DNA from: Rhizobiaceae bacterium
GTDB taxonomy: Bacteria; Pseudomonadota; Alphaproteobacteria; Rhizobiales; Rhizobiaceae
Direction of reading: 5' to 3'
Length of the DNA stretch: 64,000 nt
Assembly (NCBI GenBank): GCA_028279875.1
Contig: JANQMU010000019.1
Coordinates: 51,373 to 115,372, forward strand
Part shown: one piece after another, positions 34,667 through 42,925 of the stretch
Numbering within the stretch: position 1 is the stretch's first letter
How the letters are laid out: each line of letters starts with the position of its first letter
The notes under the pieces: model-generated
The model's input: the letters and a program-made list of their open reading frames with translations, nothing else
Told to the model about the DNA's origin: nothing
The model's database searches: none
Made by a program: the position numbers and the translations under genes

Positions 34667-35538
34667 CGCCTCGATTTCGGATCGAGGATATCGCGCAGCC
34701 CGTCGCCGAACAGGTTGAAGGCCAGCACCGTCAGGAAGATCGCCAGGCCGGGGAAGACGGACATGAACGGTGCGTTGATGATATATTGTTGCGCCTCGTT
34801 GAGCATCGCGCCCCATTCGGGCGTCGGCGGCTGGGCGCCAAGCCCGAGGAAACTCAGCACCGCCGCCGCCAGAATGGAATCGCCGAGGCTGAGCGTGGCG
34901 TAGACCACGATCGGCCCGGCGATGTTGGGCAGGATGTCCTTGACGATGATGCGCCAGTGCGGGCTGCCGACGGCGCGTGAGGCCTCCACATAGAGCTGTT
35001 CCTTGATCGCCAGGGTCGAGCCGCGCGCCAGCCGGGCGAAGCGCGGCACACGGACGATGCCGATGGCGAGAATCCCGTTCTGCAGCGACGGGCCGAGCGC
35101 CGCGGCGATCAGGATGGCAAGCAGCACGTATGGCAGCGACATCATGATGTCCATCGCCCGCATGATGAGATTGTCGATCCAGCCGCCGAAATAGCCCGAT
35201 ACGATGCCGATGGCGGTGCCGACGGTCAGCGACAGGCCAACGGCGAGAAACCCGACCCACAGCGAGATCTGGGCGCCGTAGATGACCCGGCTCAGCTGAT
35301 CGCGGCCGAGATGATCGACGCCGAAGGGATGTGCTCGGCTCGGCCCCTGCAACACCTGCGAGGTGAACGCCTCCGGCGAATAGGGGGCGATCAGCGGCGC
35401 CAGGATGGCGACCAATATGAGGAAGAGGATGAAGCAGAAGCCGCCGAAAGCCGTCGGCCGGCGCCGGAACAGGTAAAGCGTATGGGCGATGCTTTCGCGC
35501 CAGGACCCGCCGCTGTCGGTCTTGTCCGCCAAGGCCAT
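34663..35538 (-). CDS. Peptide ABC transporter permease (DppC type)
   Basis: A 291-residue inner-membrane permease with about six helices and the importer EAA-loop (VEASRAVGSPHWRIIVKDILPN). The N-terminal OppC-type segment (APYSPEAFTSQVLQGPSRAH followed by PFGVDHLGRDQLSRVIYGA) is typical of DppC/OppC. It is the last gene of the left arm of the divergent peptide cluster, 4 bp after the racemase. Its DppB partner and both ATPases are encoded on the right arm about 6 kb away, so the transporter is split across two operons. Its TAG stop codon is contributed by the mosaic repeat element. Confidence 0.9.
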   Translation of the reverse strand: MALADKTDSGGSWRESIAHTLYLFRRRPTAFGGFCFILFLILVAILAPLIAPYSPEAFTSQVLQGPSRAHPFGVDHLGRDQLSRVIYGAQISLWVGFLAVGLSLTVGTAIGIVSGYFGGWIDNLIMRAMDIMMSLPYVLLAILIAAALGPSLQNGILAIGIVRVPRFARLARGSTLAIKEQLYVEASRAVGSPHWRIIVKDILPNIAGPIVVYATLSLGDSILAAAVLSFLGLGAQPPTPEWGAMLNEAQQYIINAPFMSVFPGLAIFLTVLAFNLFGDGLRDILDPKSRR

Positions 35539-35542
35539 GCCG

Positions 35543-36223
35543 TCAGCCTCCGAACTGCCGCATGGCGATCTGCGCCTCGGCCATCTTGACGGCGGTGACG
35601 ACGGGATTGACCAGCGCGATCCCCGCTTCCTCGCTGACCGCCTGCAGGCGCTCGGGCTCCATGAAGGCCACCGACATGCAGCCGAGCAGCATGGTCTCGG
35701 CGCCCTTTGCCCGGGCCTCGCGCATCAGCTCGACGAGGCGCGCCTGGGTCCTGTCCTTGTCGGCATAAAGCGACAGCACGGGAATATCGAGCGTATGGCT
35801 CGATACCAGCCGTCTTTCGTCGAGCCCCGCCTCGCGCACCATGCGCCGCTTGATCCGCGCCCGCTCGCCGGAAATCGTGACCATCGAGAACAGCTTGTCG
35901 CCGCAGGTGCCCAGCAGGATCGAACTCTCGCCGGGGCCGACGACCGGCTTTTGCGACTGTTCGCGGGCGCCTTCCAGGCCGCTGTCGCCGGCACAGCCGA
36001 TGATGAAACCGTCGAAATCCGCCTGCCGGCCGCAGATGAATTTCAGCACCTCCGGCATGGCCTTGTACTCGTCCACGGCGTTTTCGATGGAACGCGGTCC
36101 GTCTTCGACCGGTTCGACGATGACGGTGGTGTCGGATGAGGCGATTTCGTTCAGCCGCGCCTCGCGCCGCGCGCGTTCCTCTTCCGCAAGGCCTATCCCG
36201 GGAACGATGTAGCAGATCTTCAT
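35543..36223 (-). CDS. Asp/Glu/hydantoin racemase-family protein 1
   Basis: A 226-residue cofactor-independent racemase of the aspartate/glutamate/hydantoin racemase superfamily. The two catalytic Cys are Cys77 (GFIIGCAGDSGLEGAR) and Cys182 (METMLLGCMSVAF-like context, TMLLGCMSVAF). Such enzymes invert the alpha-carbon by a two-base thiol mechanism. The ATG overlaps the stop of the upstream epimerase gene (ATGA), so translation is coupled. Together with an M28 peptidase homologue, a peptide importer and an enolase-superfamily epimerase, it suggests handling of peptides or amino acids with D-configured residues. The precise substrate is unknown; hydantoin racemase activity is an alternative, but no hydantoinase is present. 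Confidence 0.85.
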   Translation of the reverse strand: MKICYIVPGIGLAEEERARREARLNEIASSDTTVIVEPVEDGPRSIENAVDEYKAMPEVLKFICGRQADFDGFIIGCAGDSGLEGAREQSQKPVVGPGESSILLGTCGDKLFSMVTISGERARIKRRMVREAGLDERRLVSSHTLDIPVLSLYADKDRTQARLVELMREARAKGAETMLLGCMSVAFMEPERLQAVSEEAGIALVNPVVTAVKMAEAQIAMRQFGG

Positions 36224-37311
36224 TGGCTTAATTCCTCGATCGCAGGTCTGTCGACATGAATGCCAAGGCCCGGTCCCTCCTGCAGTATGACATGGCCGTC
36301 GCTGACTTGTAATCCCGTTGCCAGATCCCGGGCGAGCCGGGTCGGGCCGTTGATCTCGGCAAAGCGGACGACCGGACAGGCATGGGCGAAATGGGCCGCC
36401 GCGGCGCTGCCGATGGTGGTGTCCAGCGTGCCGATCTGGCAGCCGATCCCCGCTGCCTCGCAGATGGCTGCGAGATCGCGTGCCGGCGCCAGTCCGCCGG
36501 TCTTGATGAGCTTGATATTGATGAGGTCCGCCGCGCCCGCCTCGACGGCGCGCAGCGCGTCGCGCGGGCCGTGCACCCCCTCGTCGAGCATGACGGGGAT
36601 CGGCGTCCGGCGGCGCAGTTCGGCATGACCCTTGTAGTCCGATGCGGCAAGCGGCTGTTCCACCATCTGGACGTCATGGTGCTCCACCGCCGCCAGAAAC
36701 CGGGTCGCCTGATGCAGAGACCAACTCTGATTGGCGTCGAGCTTGAGATCGATGTCGGGACCGACGGTTTCCCGTATCGCACCGATAGCGGCAATTTCAG
36801 CCTCCTCATCAAGCCCGGTCTTCAGTTTCAGGGCCTTGAAGCCAGCGGTGACATAGTCCCGGGCCTGGGCGACCATGGCTTTGACGGTGCTGACGGAAAC
36901 CGCTTTGGAGGATTTGATCACGTCGCGCGGGCCACCGCCCAAAAGCCGTGACACCGGTAAATCCGCCAACTGACCGGCCAAATCGTGAAGAGCCATATCG
37001 ATGGCTGATTTGGCGGCCGTGTTGTTCATTATCGTCTTATCCATGCGCCGGTGCGCCTGATCGAAATCACCCGGTTCCTGACCCGTGACGGCTGGCCCCA
37101 GCCGCGTGTTGATCGCGTCCAGCATGCCGGTCATGGTCTCGCCGGTGATGTGGGCGCATTCCCGCGCCTCGCCCCATCCTGTCGCTCCGCATTCGCTTTC
37201 GGCGGCAACGATGACGACATCCAGGGCGTCATAGGTTCGTTTCGACGTTGCCAGCGGATTGGCCAGCGTCAGGCGCAGCGGCGTGGCGGTGATCCTGGAG
37301 ACGGTGCCCAT
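36220..37311 (-). CDS. Enolase-superfamily (mandelate racemase/muconate lactonizing) enzyme, possible dipeptide epimerase
   Basis: A 363-residue enolase-superfamily protein of the MLE subgroup: acid-base pair FKALKLKTG (K-x-K) and IKLIKTGG, metal ligands in LKLDANQSW, MVEQPL and PVMLDEGVHG. These features fit L-Ala-D/L-Glu-type dipeptide epimerases and N-succinylamino-acid racemases as well as cycloisomerases. Context (peptide importer, peptidase, racemases) favours a dipeptide or amino-acid epimerase. The start ATG at 37311 matches the family N-terminus (RITATPLRLTLANPL) but has no ribosome-binding site; instead a 10-bp hairpin lies 8 nt upstream. The frame upstream of that is inside the binding-protein gene and is excluded. 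Confidence 0.85.
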   Translation of the reverse strand: MGTVSRITATPLRLTLANPLATSKRTYDALDVVIVAAESECGATGWGEARECAHITGETMTGMLDAINTRLGPAVTGQEPGDFDQAHRRMDKTIMNNTAAKSAIDMALHDLAGQLADLPVSRLLGGGPRDVIKSSKAVSVSTVKAMVAQARDYVTAGFKALKLKTGLDEEAEIAAIGAIRETVGPDIDLKLDANQSWSLHQATRFLAAVEHHDVQMVEQPLAASDYKGHAELRRRTPIPVMLDEGVHGPRDALRAVEAGAADLINIKLIKTGGLAPARDLAAICEAAGIGCQIGTLDTTIGSAAAAHFAHACPVVRFAEINGPTRLARDLATGLQVSDGHVILQEGPGLGIHVDRPAIEELSQ

Positions 37312-37319
37312 GGGAAAGA

Positions 37320-37343
37320 CCGGGCGGCCTTGCGGCCGCCCGG
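37320..37343 (-). terminator. 10-bp hairpin between binding-protein and epimerase genes
   Basis: CCGGGCGGCC (37320-37329) and GGCCGCCCGG (37334-37343) are perfect arms with a 4-nt loop, directly after the binding-protein stop (37352) and 8 nt before the epimerase ATG. Such hairpins often protect the binding-protein part of the mRNA and lower expression of downstream genes. The weak TCTTT tail argues for partial termination or processing rather than full termination. Confidence 0.6.
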
Positions 37344-37351
37344 ATCCTCGG

Positions 37352-38908
37352 TCATTCGACGATTTCGACCTCGTGCAGCGGCACCCAGTTCGAATCGTGG
37401 ATGAACACGTTCTCGACATTTGCCCGGGTCGCGATCGCGGTGATCGGATGGGCGAAGAACACGCCCGTCGCCGCGTTGGTGATCCGGTCCGCAGCTTCCC
37501 GGTAGAGCGGATCGCGCTCTTCCTGGGCATAGATGCCGCGTGCTTTTTCCAGGACGGCGTCCAGTTCCGCGTCGCGATAGCGGGCCCAGTTCAGCGCGTC
37601 CTTCTCGCGGATGTAACGGCTGTGGAACAGGGCGTAGATGATGCCGTCGGGATCGAGCGTTCCGGAAATCCAACCGCCCATCGTCATCCCGTATTCGCCC
37701 TTGCCGCGGCTTTCGCGGAAGGTCGACCAGTTCATGGTCTGCACGTCCACATCGACGCCGATGGCGGCAAGGTCCGACTTGATCAGCGAGACGGCGTCGC
37801 GCGGCGCCGGAAGGTAGGGCCGCGGATTGGTCCAGGAGGTCAAGGTGGTCTTGAACCCGTCTCCGACACCGGCTTCCTTCAGCAGCGCCTTGGCTTTTTC
37901 CGGATCGTAATCATAGGTGGCAGCGTCGCCGCTGTGGCCCCACCAGGTCGACGGAATCACCTGATTGGCGATTTCACCGCGTCCGAAAAACACCGTCTGG
38001 AACATACGATCCTTGTTGATCGCGTGGGCGACGGCCTGGCGCACCTTGATGTTGTCGAAGGGCGGCTGTTCGGTGTTCATCGCCATGAACGAGATGCCGA
38101 GCGTCGGCGACTGGTGCAGGGTGAGGTTCGGATCGCTGTCGACATCGCCGAATTGCGGGAAAGGCACTCCGTAAATCAGCTGCACTTCGCCCTTCTTGAG
38201 GGCGAGGAAGCGCACGTCGTTGTTGGGAATGACCCGGACGATCAGCTTGTCGACCTTCGGCGCGCCGAGATAATAGTCCTTGTTGGCCTCATATTCGATG
38301 AAGTTGTCGCGCTCCCAGCGCACGAATTTGAAGGGGCCGGTGCCGACGGGATTCGACCGGAAATTTTCCGGATCGGCCTTCACCGCCTCCGGGCTGACGA
38401 TATAGCCGATATAGAAGGCAAGATTGACCAGCAGCGCAGGAGCCGGTTCCTTGAGCTTGATCTCCACCGTGTTGTCGTCGATGGCCGTGGTCTTCTCGAT
38501 TGCCGCGAATTTGGCGCTCCAGCGACGGCAATTGCCGCAATGATAGGGATGTTCCTTGTCGCGCTGGCGCTCCAGGGAAAACTCGACCGCTTCGGCGTTG
38601 AGTGGCGTTCCGTCATGGAAGGTGACGCCGTCCCGCAGCTTGAAGGTCCAGGTCAGGCCGTCTTCGGACAGCTCCCAGCTTTCGGCCAGAGCCGGCACGA
38701 TCTTGTGGCTGTTTCCGTCGAAACGCACGAGACCGTCGAAGGTCCAGTCGGCGACCTTGATCGCTTCGAAAGAGGTGCTTTCCGCCGGATCCAGCGAGTT
38801 GGCGTCCGAGCCGCGGGCAACGATCAGCGTTTCCGCCGCCGCCGTGATCCCGGACAACAGCAGCGCTGCCGCCGTCAGCCCCGAGAGCAGTTTCAGTTTC
38901 AGTGTCAT
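37352..38908 (-). CDS. Family-5 (DppA-type) peptide-binding protein
   Basis: A 518-residue periplasmic substrate-binding protein with a signal peptide (MTLKLKLLSGLTAAALLLS, cleavage after TAAA). Family-5 features are FDGLVRFDGNSHKIVPALAE, the signature WTFKLRDGVTFHDGTPLNAE and the YDPEKAKALLKEAG segment. An unusual CGNC motif (HPYHCGNCRRW, about 133-143) could form a disulfide near the binding cleft. GGGAGAA lies about 8 nt before the ATG. It follows the first M28 homologue by 49 bp in the left arm and would deliver ligand to the DppB/C/D/F components encoded in both arms. The ligand is most likely a peptide but could be another small polar compound. Confidence 0.92.
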   Translation of the reverse strand: MTLKLKLLSGLTAAALLLSGITAAAETLIVARGSDANSLDPAESTSFEAIKVADWTFDGLVRFDGNSHKIVPALAESWELSEDGLTWTFKLRDGVTFHDGTPLNAEAVEFSLERQRDKEHPYHCGNCRRWSAKFAAIEKTTAIDDNTVEIKLKEPAPALLVNLAFYIGYIVSPEAVKADPENFRSNPVGTGPFKFVRWERDNFIEYEANKDYYLGAPKVDKLIVRVIPNNDVRFLALKKGEVQLIYGVPFPQFGDVDSDPNLTLHQSPTLGISFMAMNTEQPPFDNIKVRQAVAHAINKDRMFQTVFFGRGEIANQVIPSTWWGHSGDAATYDYDPEKAKALLKEAGVGDGFKTTLTSWTNPRPYLPAPRDAVSLIKSDLAAIGVDVDVQTMNWSTFRESRGKGEYGMTMGGWISGTLDPDGIIYALFHSRYIREKDALNWARYRDAELDAVLEKARGIYAQEERDPLYREAADRITNAATGVFFAHPITAIATRANVENVFIHDSNWVPLHEVEIVE

Positions 38909-38957
38909 ATCGCGTTCTCCCTATCTACTGCGGTTCGATGCGACACGGCGTCCGGTG

Positions 38958-40730
38958 CTAGCGGGCGCCCTGCAGCCATCCATCGACCAGACGTTGCGCT
39001 TCGGTAAGATGATGGCCGATCCTGTTCATCTCGCGCTTCAGACCCACCACGTCGAATTTGAAGGCATCCGAGTGTGGGTCCATGGAACCCAGTTTCAGCG
39101 CGCCGCCCAGCCCCGGCAGGCAGCGCGACGACAGTGCCGGATCGTGCTCGTAGCCACTGCGGGTCTGGAACAGAACGGGGTTGAGCCAGCGGGCGAGCCG
39201 TAGGTAGACCCTGTTGATCCGGCCGGTTTCGGCGTCGTCGGTCAGGCCGTCCGCCGCCTTGTGCATGGCGACGACCGCGTTCTGCAGCGATTGCGCCTTG
39301 GCCTTGAGCGGCCCGAAATCCAGCCACTCACCGGCTTCCTCGTCATATTCGCGCAGGGCGTCGAGGAAATCCTGCGCCGAATGCGTAAAATTGAAGGGCA
39401 GGACGGTGGCATTGCACAGTCTCGACAGGATGGTGATGTAGAGCCGGACATCCTGACTGAGAATGTCCATATCGGCCTTTTCGACTGTCTCATGTTCGGA
39501 ATGCCACCACCAGGCACCGCCGGAGCCGCCGACATTCGGGTCGCGGTTCGGATCGTCCGGGGTCAGCATGCCGTAGACCGAGATCGATGACAGGCCGACG
39601 CCCCAGAAGGACTGATCGGCCGCCCGCGACGGGCGTGTCGACGAAACATATTTGTCCTTGCGCTTGCCCAGCGCGAGTTGGGCGCGGCTTGACGTATCGG
39701 TGTCCCAGCCGGTGATTTCCTTCGTCGTTCCCTCGTTGAACTCCGACACCTCGCCCATCTGGTGACGCGGCACATAGACGGTGGCGCCCTTCACGCCGGG
39801 GCTGTCGATGTTGAAATAGGCAATCGCGTGGTCGAACAGGTCCTGCCAGAAGGTGTCGGCATACCAGGTCGATCCCGAATAGCGGGCATGGCTATGCCCG
39901 GGCCACCAGGCAAACCGCGCGCCATATCGCAGATTGCCTTCGTTCTGCTTCAAAAGCCGCGCCATCTCCAGGATGCAGCTGTCGCCCGTCACATTGTCTG
40001 TCGATCCCTCGAACCAGGAACAGTAGTGCGACCCGACAAGCACGAATTCCGGCTCCCGGCCCTTGATCTCGGCGACCGGCAGCAGCACCTCGCGCCATCC
40101 CTCGAAGGTTTCGGTGATCATCGTCGCCGTGAGCGATCCTGCTTTCGCCCATTCAATCAGCGGCCGGCCGTCATCGCCGGCGATGGAGGCGACGTGAACG
40201 CGCGGGATCTTGTCCGCCTCATCGAATCCCGGGGTGCCCCAGACGGGTGTGATGATCATCTTGTGCCGCTGTTTTCCGGCCGACATGCAGATCATGCCGG
40301 CGGCGCCCATGGCGGCGGCGACCGTTGCGCGTTCCGGCGTCGGCAGTTTCTCCAGGAGGACGATCTTGCCGGCGACGTCCTTGCCCGCATAATCTTCCGC
40401 CGTTCCCGTGCCGACGAATACGACATCCGAAGAGAAGCCTTCGGCCGGGGTCGACAGGCCGAACGCTACGCCGACGGCCTCGATTTCCAGGGTCTCTGGC
40501 GCGGTGATCAGGACCCTGGCGGAAACGGGTGCGCTGACATAGCTGTCGAAGCGGTGCACCGTGTAGTCGATCCCGTATTCGGCAAGCTTTCCGGTGATAT
40601 AGGCACAGGCCTTTTCCTCTTCCGGCGTGCCCGGAACCTTTTCGCCCAGCCCGCAAAGATAGGAAACGCTGTTCTGCAATCCATCCGGAGAAACGGCCGC
40701 CCGGGCGACCTCTTCAAATTCACTCATCAT
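38958..40730 (-). CDS. M28-family peptidase homologue 1 with altered active site
   Basis: A 590-residue protein: an N-terminal part with a PA-like domain (about 95-215) inserted as in many M28 aminopeptidases, an M28 zinc-peptidase core (about 225-420), and a C-terminal helical region (to 590). Metal ligands His235 (VGSHYCSW), Asp245 (STDNVTG), Asp309 (NIDSPG) and His410 (WWWHSEHE) align with the family. The adjacent Glu-Glu pair that supplies the catalytic base and a ligand is missing; the site reads WWPGHSHARYSGSTWY. No signal peptide, so it is cytoplasmic. It begins the left arm, 20 bp from the shared 16-bp palindrome. Probably processes the imported peptide, if it is active. Confidence 0.85.
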   Translation of the reverse strand: MMSEFEEVARAAVSPDGLQNSVSYLCGLGEKVPGTPEEEKACAYITGKLAEYGIDYTVHRFDSYVSAPVSARVLITAPETLEIEAVGVAFGLSTPAEGFSSDVVFVGTGTAEDYAGKDVAGKIVLLEKLPTPERATVAAAMGAAGMICMSAGKQRHKMIITPVWGTPGFDEADKIPRVHVASIAGDDGRPLIEWAKAGSLTATMITETFEGWREVLLPVAEIKGREPEFVLVGSHYCSWFEGSTDNVTGDSCILEMARLLKQNEGNLRYGARFAWWPGHSHARYSGSTWYADTFWQDLFDHAIAYFNIDSPGVKGATVYVPRHQMGEVSEFNEGTTKEITGWDTDTSSRAQLALGKRKDKYVSSTRPSRAADQSFWGVGLSSISVYGMLTPDDPNRDPNVGGSGGAWWWHSEHETVEKADMDILSQDVRLYITILSRLCNATVLPFNFTHSAQDFLDALREYDEEAGEWLDFGPLKAKAQSLQNAVVAMHKAADGLTDDAETGRINRVYLRLARWLNPVLFQTRSGYEHDPALSSRCLPGLGGALKLGSMDPHSDAFKFDVVGLKREMNRIGHHLTEAQRLVDGWLQGAR

Positions 40731-40750
40731 CCGCCATTTCGCTTGAAATT

Positions 40751-40766
40751 AAATCCAATTGGATTT
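40751..40766. promoter_or_regulatory. Perfect 16-bp palindrome in the divergent promoter of the peptide cluster
   Basis: AAATCCAATTGGATTT is identical to its reverse complement. It lies 20 bp from the start of the left arm and 155 bp from the start of the right arm. The form (ATCCAATTGGAT core) suits a dimeric repressor of the GntR/FCD kind; no such regulator is encoded in the window. Confidence 0.65.
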
Positions 40767-40809
40767 ATCTCAACATAGAATTGATGGCCGAGGCAAGTGA
40801 AAAACGGAT

Positions 40810-40837
40810 TTGACATTTTAAGTTCGTGCAAAATACG
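40810..40837 (+). promoter_or_regulatory. Candidate promoter of the right arm (dppD-dppF-dppB)
   Basis: TTGACA (40810-40815) is a perfect -35 hexamer; a weak -10 AATACG (40832-40837) follows after 16 bp. It would give an untranslated leader of about 80 nt before the dppD start. The palindrome at 40751 lies upstream of it, where a regulator could act on both arms. Confidence 0.35.
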
Positions 40838-40921
40838 CTCTCCCCAAAGCCGGGCTCGGTCCGCGCGCGCCGGCAGGACGGTTGCCGGTTGCGGACGGCG
40901 AATTGGGGCGGAATGAACCGT

Positions 40922-41899
40922 ATGGAGCAATTGCTCGACGTTCGCGATCTCAAGATCAATTTCTACACCTATCGCGGCGTGGTCAAAGCGCTCGAGGGGG
41001 TCCAGTTCTCGATAAAACAAGGCGAATCGGTGGGTCTCGTGGGCGAGACCGGCTGCGGCAAAAGCGTCACCGCGCGCGCCATCATGGGGTTTGTCGAACC
41101 GCCCGGCCGGATCGAGAGCGGCGAGATATTTCTGGAAAATGACAATCTGCTTGCCTTTTCGGAGCGCGAGATGCGCCGCATCCGCGGCCGCAAGATCTCT
41201 TTCATTTTCCAGGAGCCGAAGAAGGCGCTGGACCCGACCGCCACCGTCGGCGCCCAATTGATGGAAGCCGCGACCGTGGCCCGCGGCGTCGATCGCGAAG
41301 CCGCCCGGGCCCTGGCGCTGGAGACGCTGGGTCAGGTGGGGCTCGGCGATGCCGCCCGCGTCATGGACAGCTATTCCTTCGAACTGTCCGGCGGCATGGC
41401 TCAACGGGTGATGATCGCCATGGGCATGGTCGGCGGTTCGCGGCTGATGATCGCCGACGAGCCGACCTCGGCGCTCGACGTGTCGATCCAGGCGCAGATT
41501 CTCAGACTGCTTCGCGACATCCGAAAGACACAAAACAGCGCGCTGCTGCTGATCACCCATGATCTCGGCGTCGCCGCCGAGAACTGCGACCGGATCATCG
41601 TCATGTATGCCGGCCGGATCGTCGAATCCGGACCGGTGCGCGAGATTTTCCGCGATCCGGCCCATCCCTATACCGTCAAATTGCTGAACGCCCTGCCGGC
41701 GCCGGGCAAGACACGGCTCGAAGCGATACCGGGCATGGTTCCCGATCTTGTCGACCCACCGGCCGGCTGCCGGTTTTCAAACCGGTGCGACCGCGCGTCC
41801 GAAGGCTGTTCGCAGCTTCCGCCTCTGACCGATGTCGGCCCCGGTCACCAGGTGGCATGCATCCATCCGATGCGCGAACCGGCCAGCGCGGTGGGTTGA
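40922..41899 (+). CDS. Peptide ABC transporter ATP-binding protein (DppD type)
   Basis: A 325-residue ATPase of the oligopeptide/dipeptide importer. Walker A is LVGETGCGKSVTA, signature LSGGMAQRVMIAMGM, Walker B RLMIADEPTSALD, switch His in LITHDLG; the C-terminal Cys-containing oligopeptide-transporter motif (GCRFSNRCDRASEGC) is present and in relatives binds an iron-sulfur cluster. The signature GGMAQ instead of GGQRQ is common in DppD. The ATG at 40922 is preferred because GGGGCGGA lies about 9 nt upstream; 40913 is the alternative. First gene of the right arm, followed after 3 bp by dppF. Confidence 0.9.
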   Translation: MEQLLDVRDLKINFYTYRGVVKALEGVQFSIKQGESVGLVGETGCGKSVTARAIMGFVEPPGRIESGEIFLENDNLLAFSEREMRRIRGRKISFIFQEPKKALDPTATVGAQLMEAATVARGVDREAARALALETLGQVGLGDAARVMDSYSFELSGGMAQRVMIAMGMVGGSRLMIADEPTSALDVSIQAQILRLLRDIRKTQNSALLLITHDLGVAAENCDRIIVMYAGRIVESGPVREIFRDPAHPYTVKLLNALPAPGKTRLEAIPGMVPDLVDPPAGCRFSNRCDRASEGCSQLPPLTDVGPGHQVACIHPMREPASAVG

Positions 41900-41902
41900 G
41901 CC

Positions 41903-42925
41903 GTGGACAAGACCGGGACCGATCATCACAGCGAAGAGGGCGGCGATGCGCCGCTGATCGAGGTGCGCGATCTCGGCATGAGCTTTCCGATGAGGAGCGG
42001 GACGTCCCTGCCATGGGAAACGCCGCCGGTCGTGCGCGCCGTCGATGGTGTCAATGTCGCCGTTGGCGCCAATGAGATCTTCGGACTGGCGGGCGAATCG
42101 GGCTGCGGCAAGAGCACGGTCGCCAGGCTGGTCATGGGACTGATCGACCCGACGGATGGCGAGGTTCTGTTCCGCGGCCGTCCGATCCAGACCTATGCCG
42201 CGGGCGATATCCGGCCGCGTGTGCAGATGGTGTTCCAGGACCCCTATACCTCGCTCAACCCGCGCCGGACCATCGGTCGGATCGTCGGCGATCCGCTGAT
42301 CATCCACACGCGCATGAACGCCGCCGAGCGCCGCCAGCGGATCATGCAGGTTCTGCATCGTGTCGGCCTTGCCGACTATCATTATGACCGCTATCCGCAC
42401 GAGTTCTCCGGCGGACAGCGGCAGCGCATCGCGATTGCCCGGGCGCTGATCCTCGATCCGGAATTCCTGGTGCTGGACGAGCCGACCTCGGCGCTCGACG
42501 TCTCCGTGCAGGCGGTCATCCTCAACATGATCCTGGAACTTCAGGCGGAGATGCAGCTCGGCTGCCTGTTCATCACCCATGATCTCAATCTGATGCGTTT
42601 TCTGGCCCACCGGACCGGGGTGATGTATCTCGGCCAGATCGTCGAGGTCGGCCCGACGCAGGACATCTTCGCCGAGCCCCTGCACCCCTATACACGGGCG
42701 CTGATCGACGCGACGCCACAGCCCGATCCGGACCGGGTGAACGCGCAAGTTCCGCTGGAAGGCGAGATCCCGTCCAATATCAACCGGCCGACCGGATGCG
42801 CCTTCGCGTCCCGCTGCCCGGTGCGGATCGACGGCACCTGTGACCGGATCGCGCCGGCGCTGAAACCGGTTGGCGGCCGGCTGGTGGCCTGCCATCTGCA
42901 CCATCCGGCGGAGGCGGGCCGATGA
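41903..42925 (+). CDS. Peptide ABC transporter ATP-binding protein (DppF type)
   Basis: A 340-residue ATPase, partner of DppD. Walker [19 protein letters not shown], signature [15 protein letters not shown], Walker B FLVLDEPTSALDVS, switch His FITHDLN. The C-terminal motif GCAFASRCPVRIDGTC is again present. The start is a GTG (41903), 3 bp after the dppD stop, and the end overlaps the dppB start by 4 bp (ATGA), so all three are translationally linked. A poorly conserved 14-residue acidic N-terminus precedes the ATPase fold. Confidence 0.9.
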   Translation: MDKTGTDHHSEEGGDAPLIEVRDLGMSFPMRSGTSLPWETPPVVRAVDGVNVAVGANEIFGLAGESGCGKSTVARLVMGLIDPTDGEVLFRGRPIQTYAAGDIRPRVQMVFQDPYTSLNPRRTIGRIVGDPLIIHTRMNAAERRQRIMQVLHRVGLADYHYDRYPHEFSGGQRQRIAIARALILDPEFLVLDEPTSALDVSVQAVILNMILELQAEMQLGCLFITHDLNLMRFLAHRTGVMYLGQIVEVGPTQDIFAEPLHPYTRALIDATPQPDPDRVNAQVPLEGEIPSNINRPTGCAFASRCPVRIDGTCDRIAPALKPVGGRLVACHLHHPAEAGR

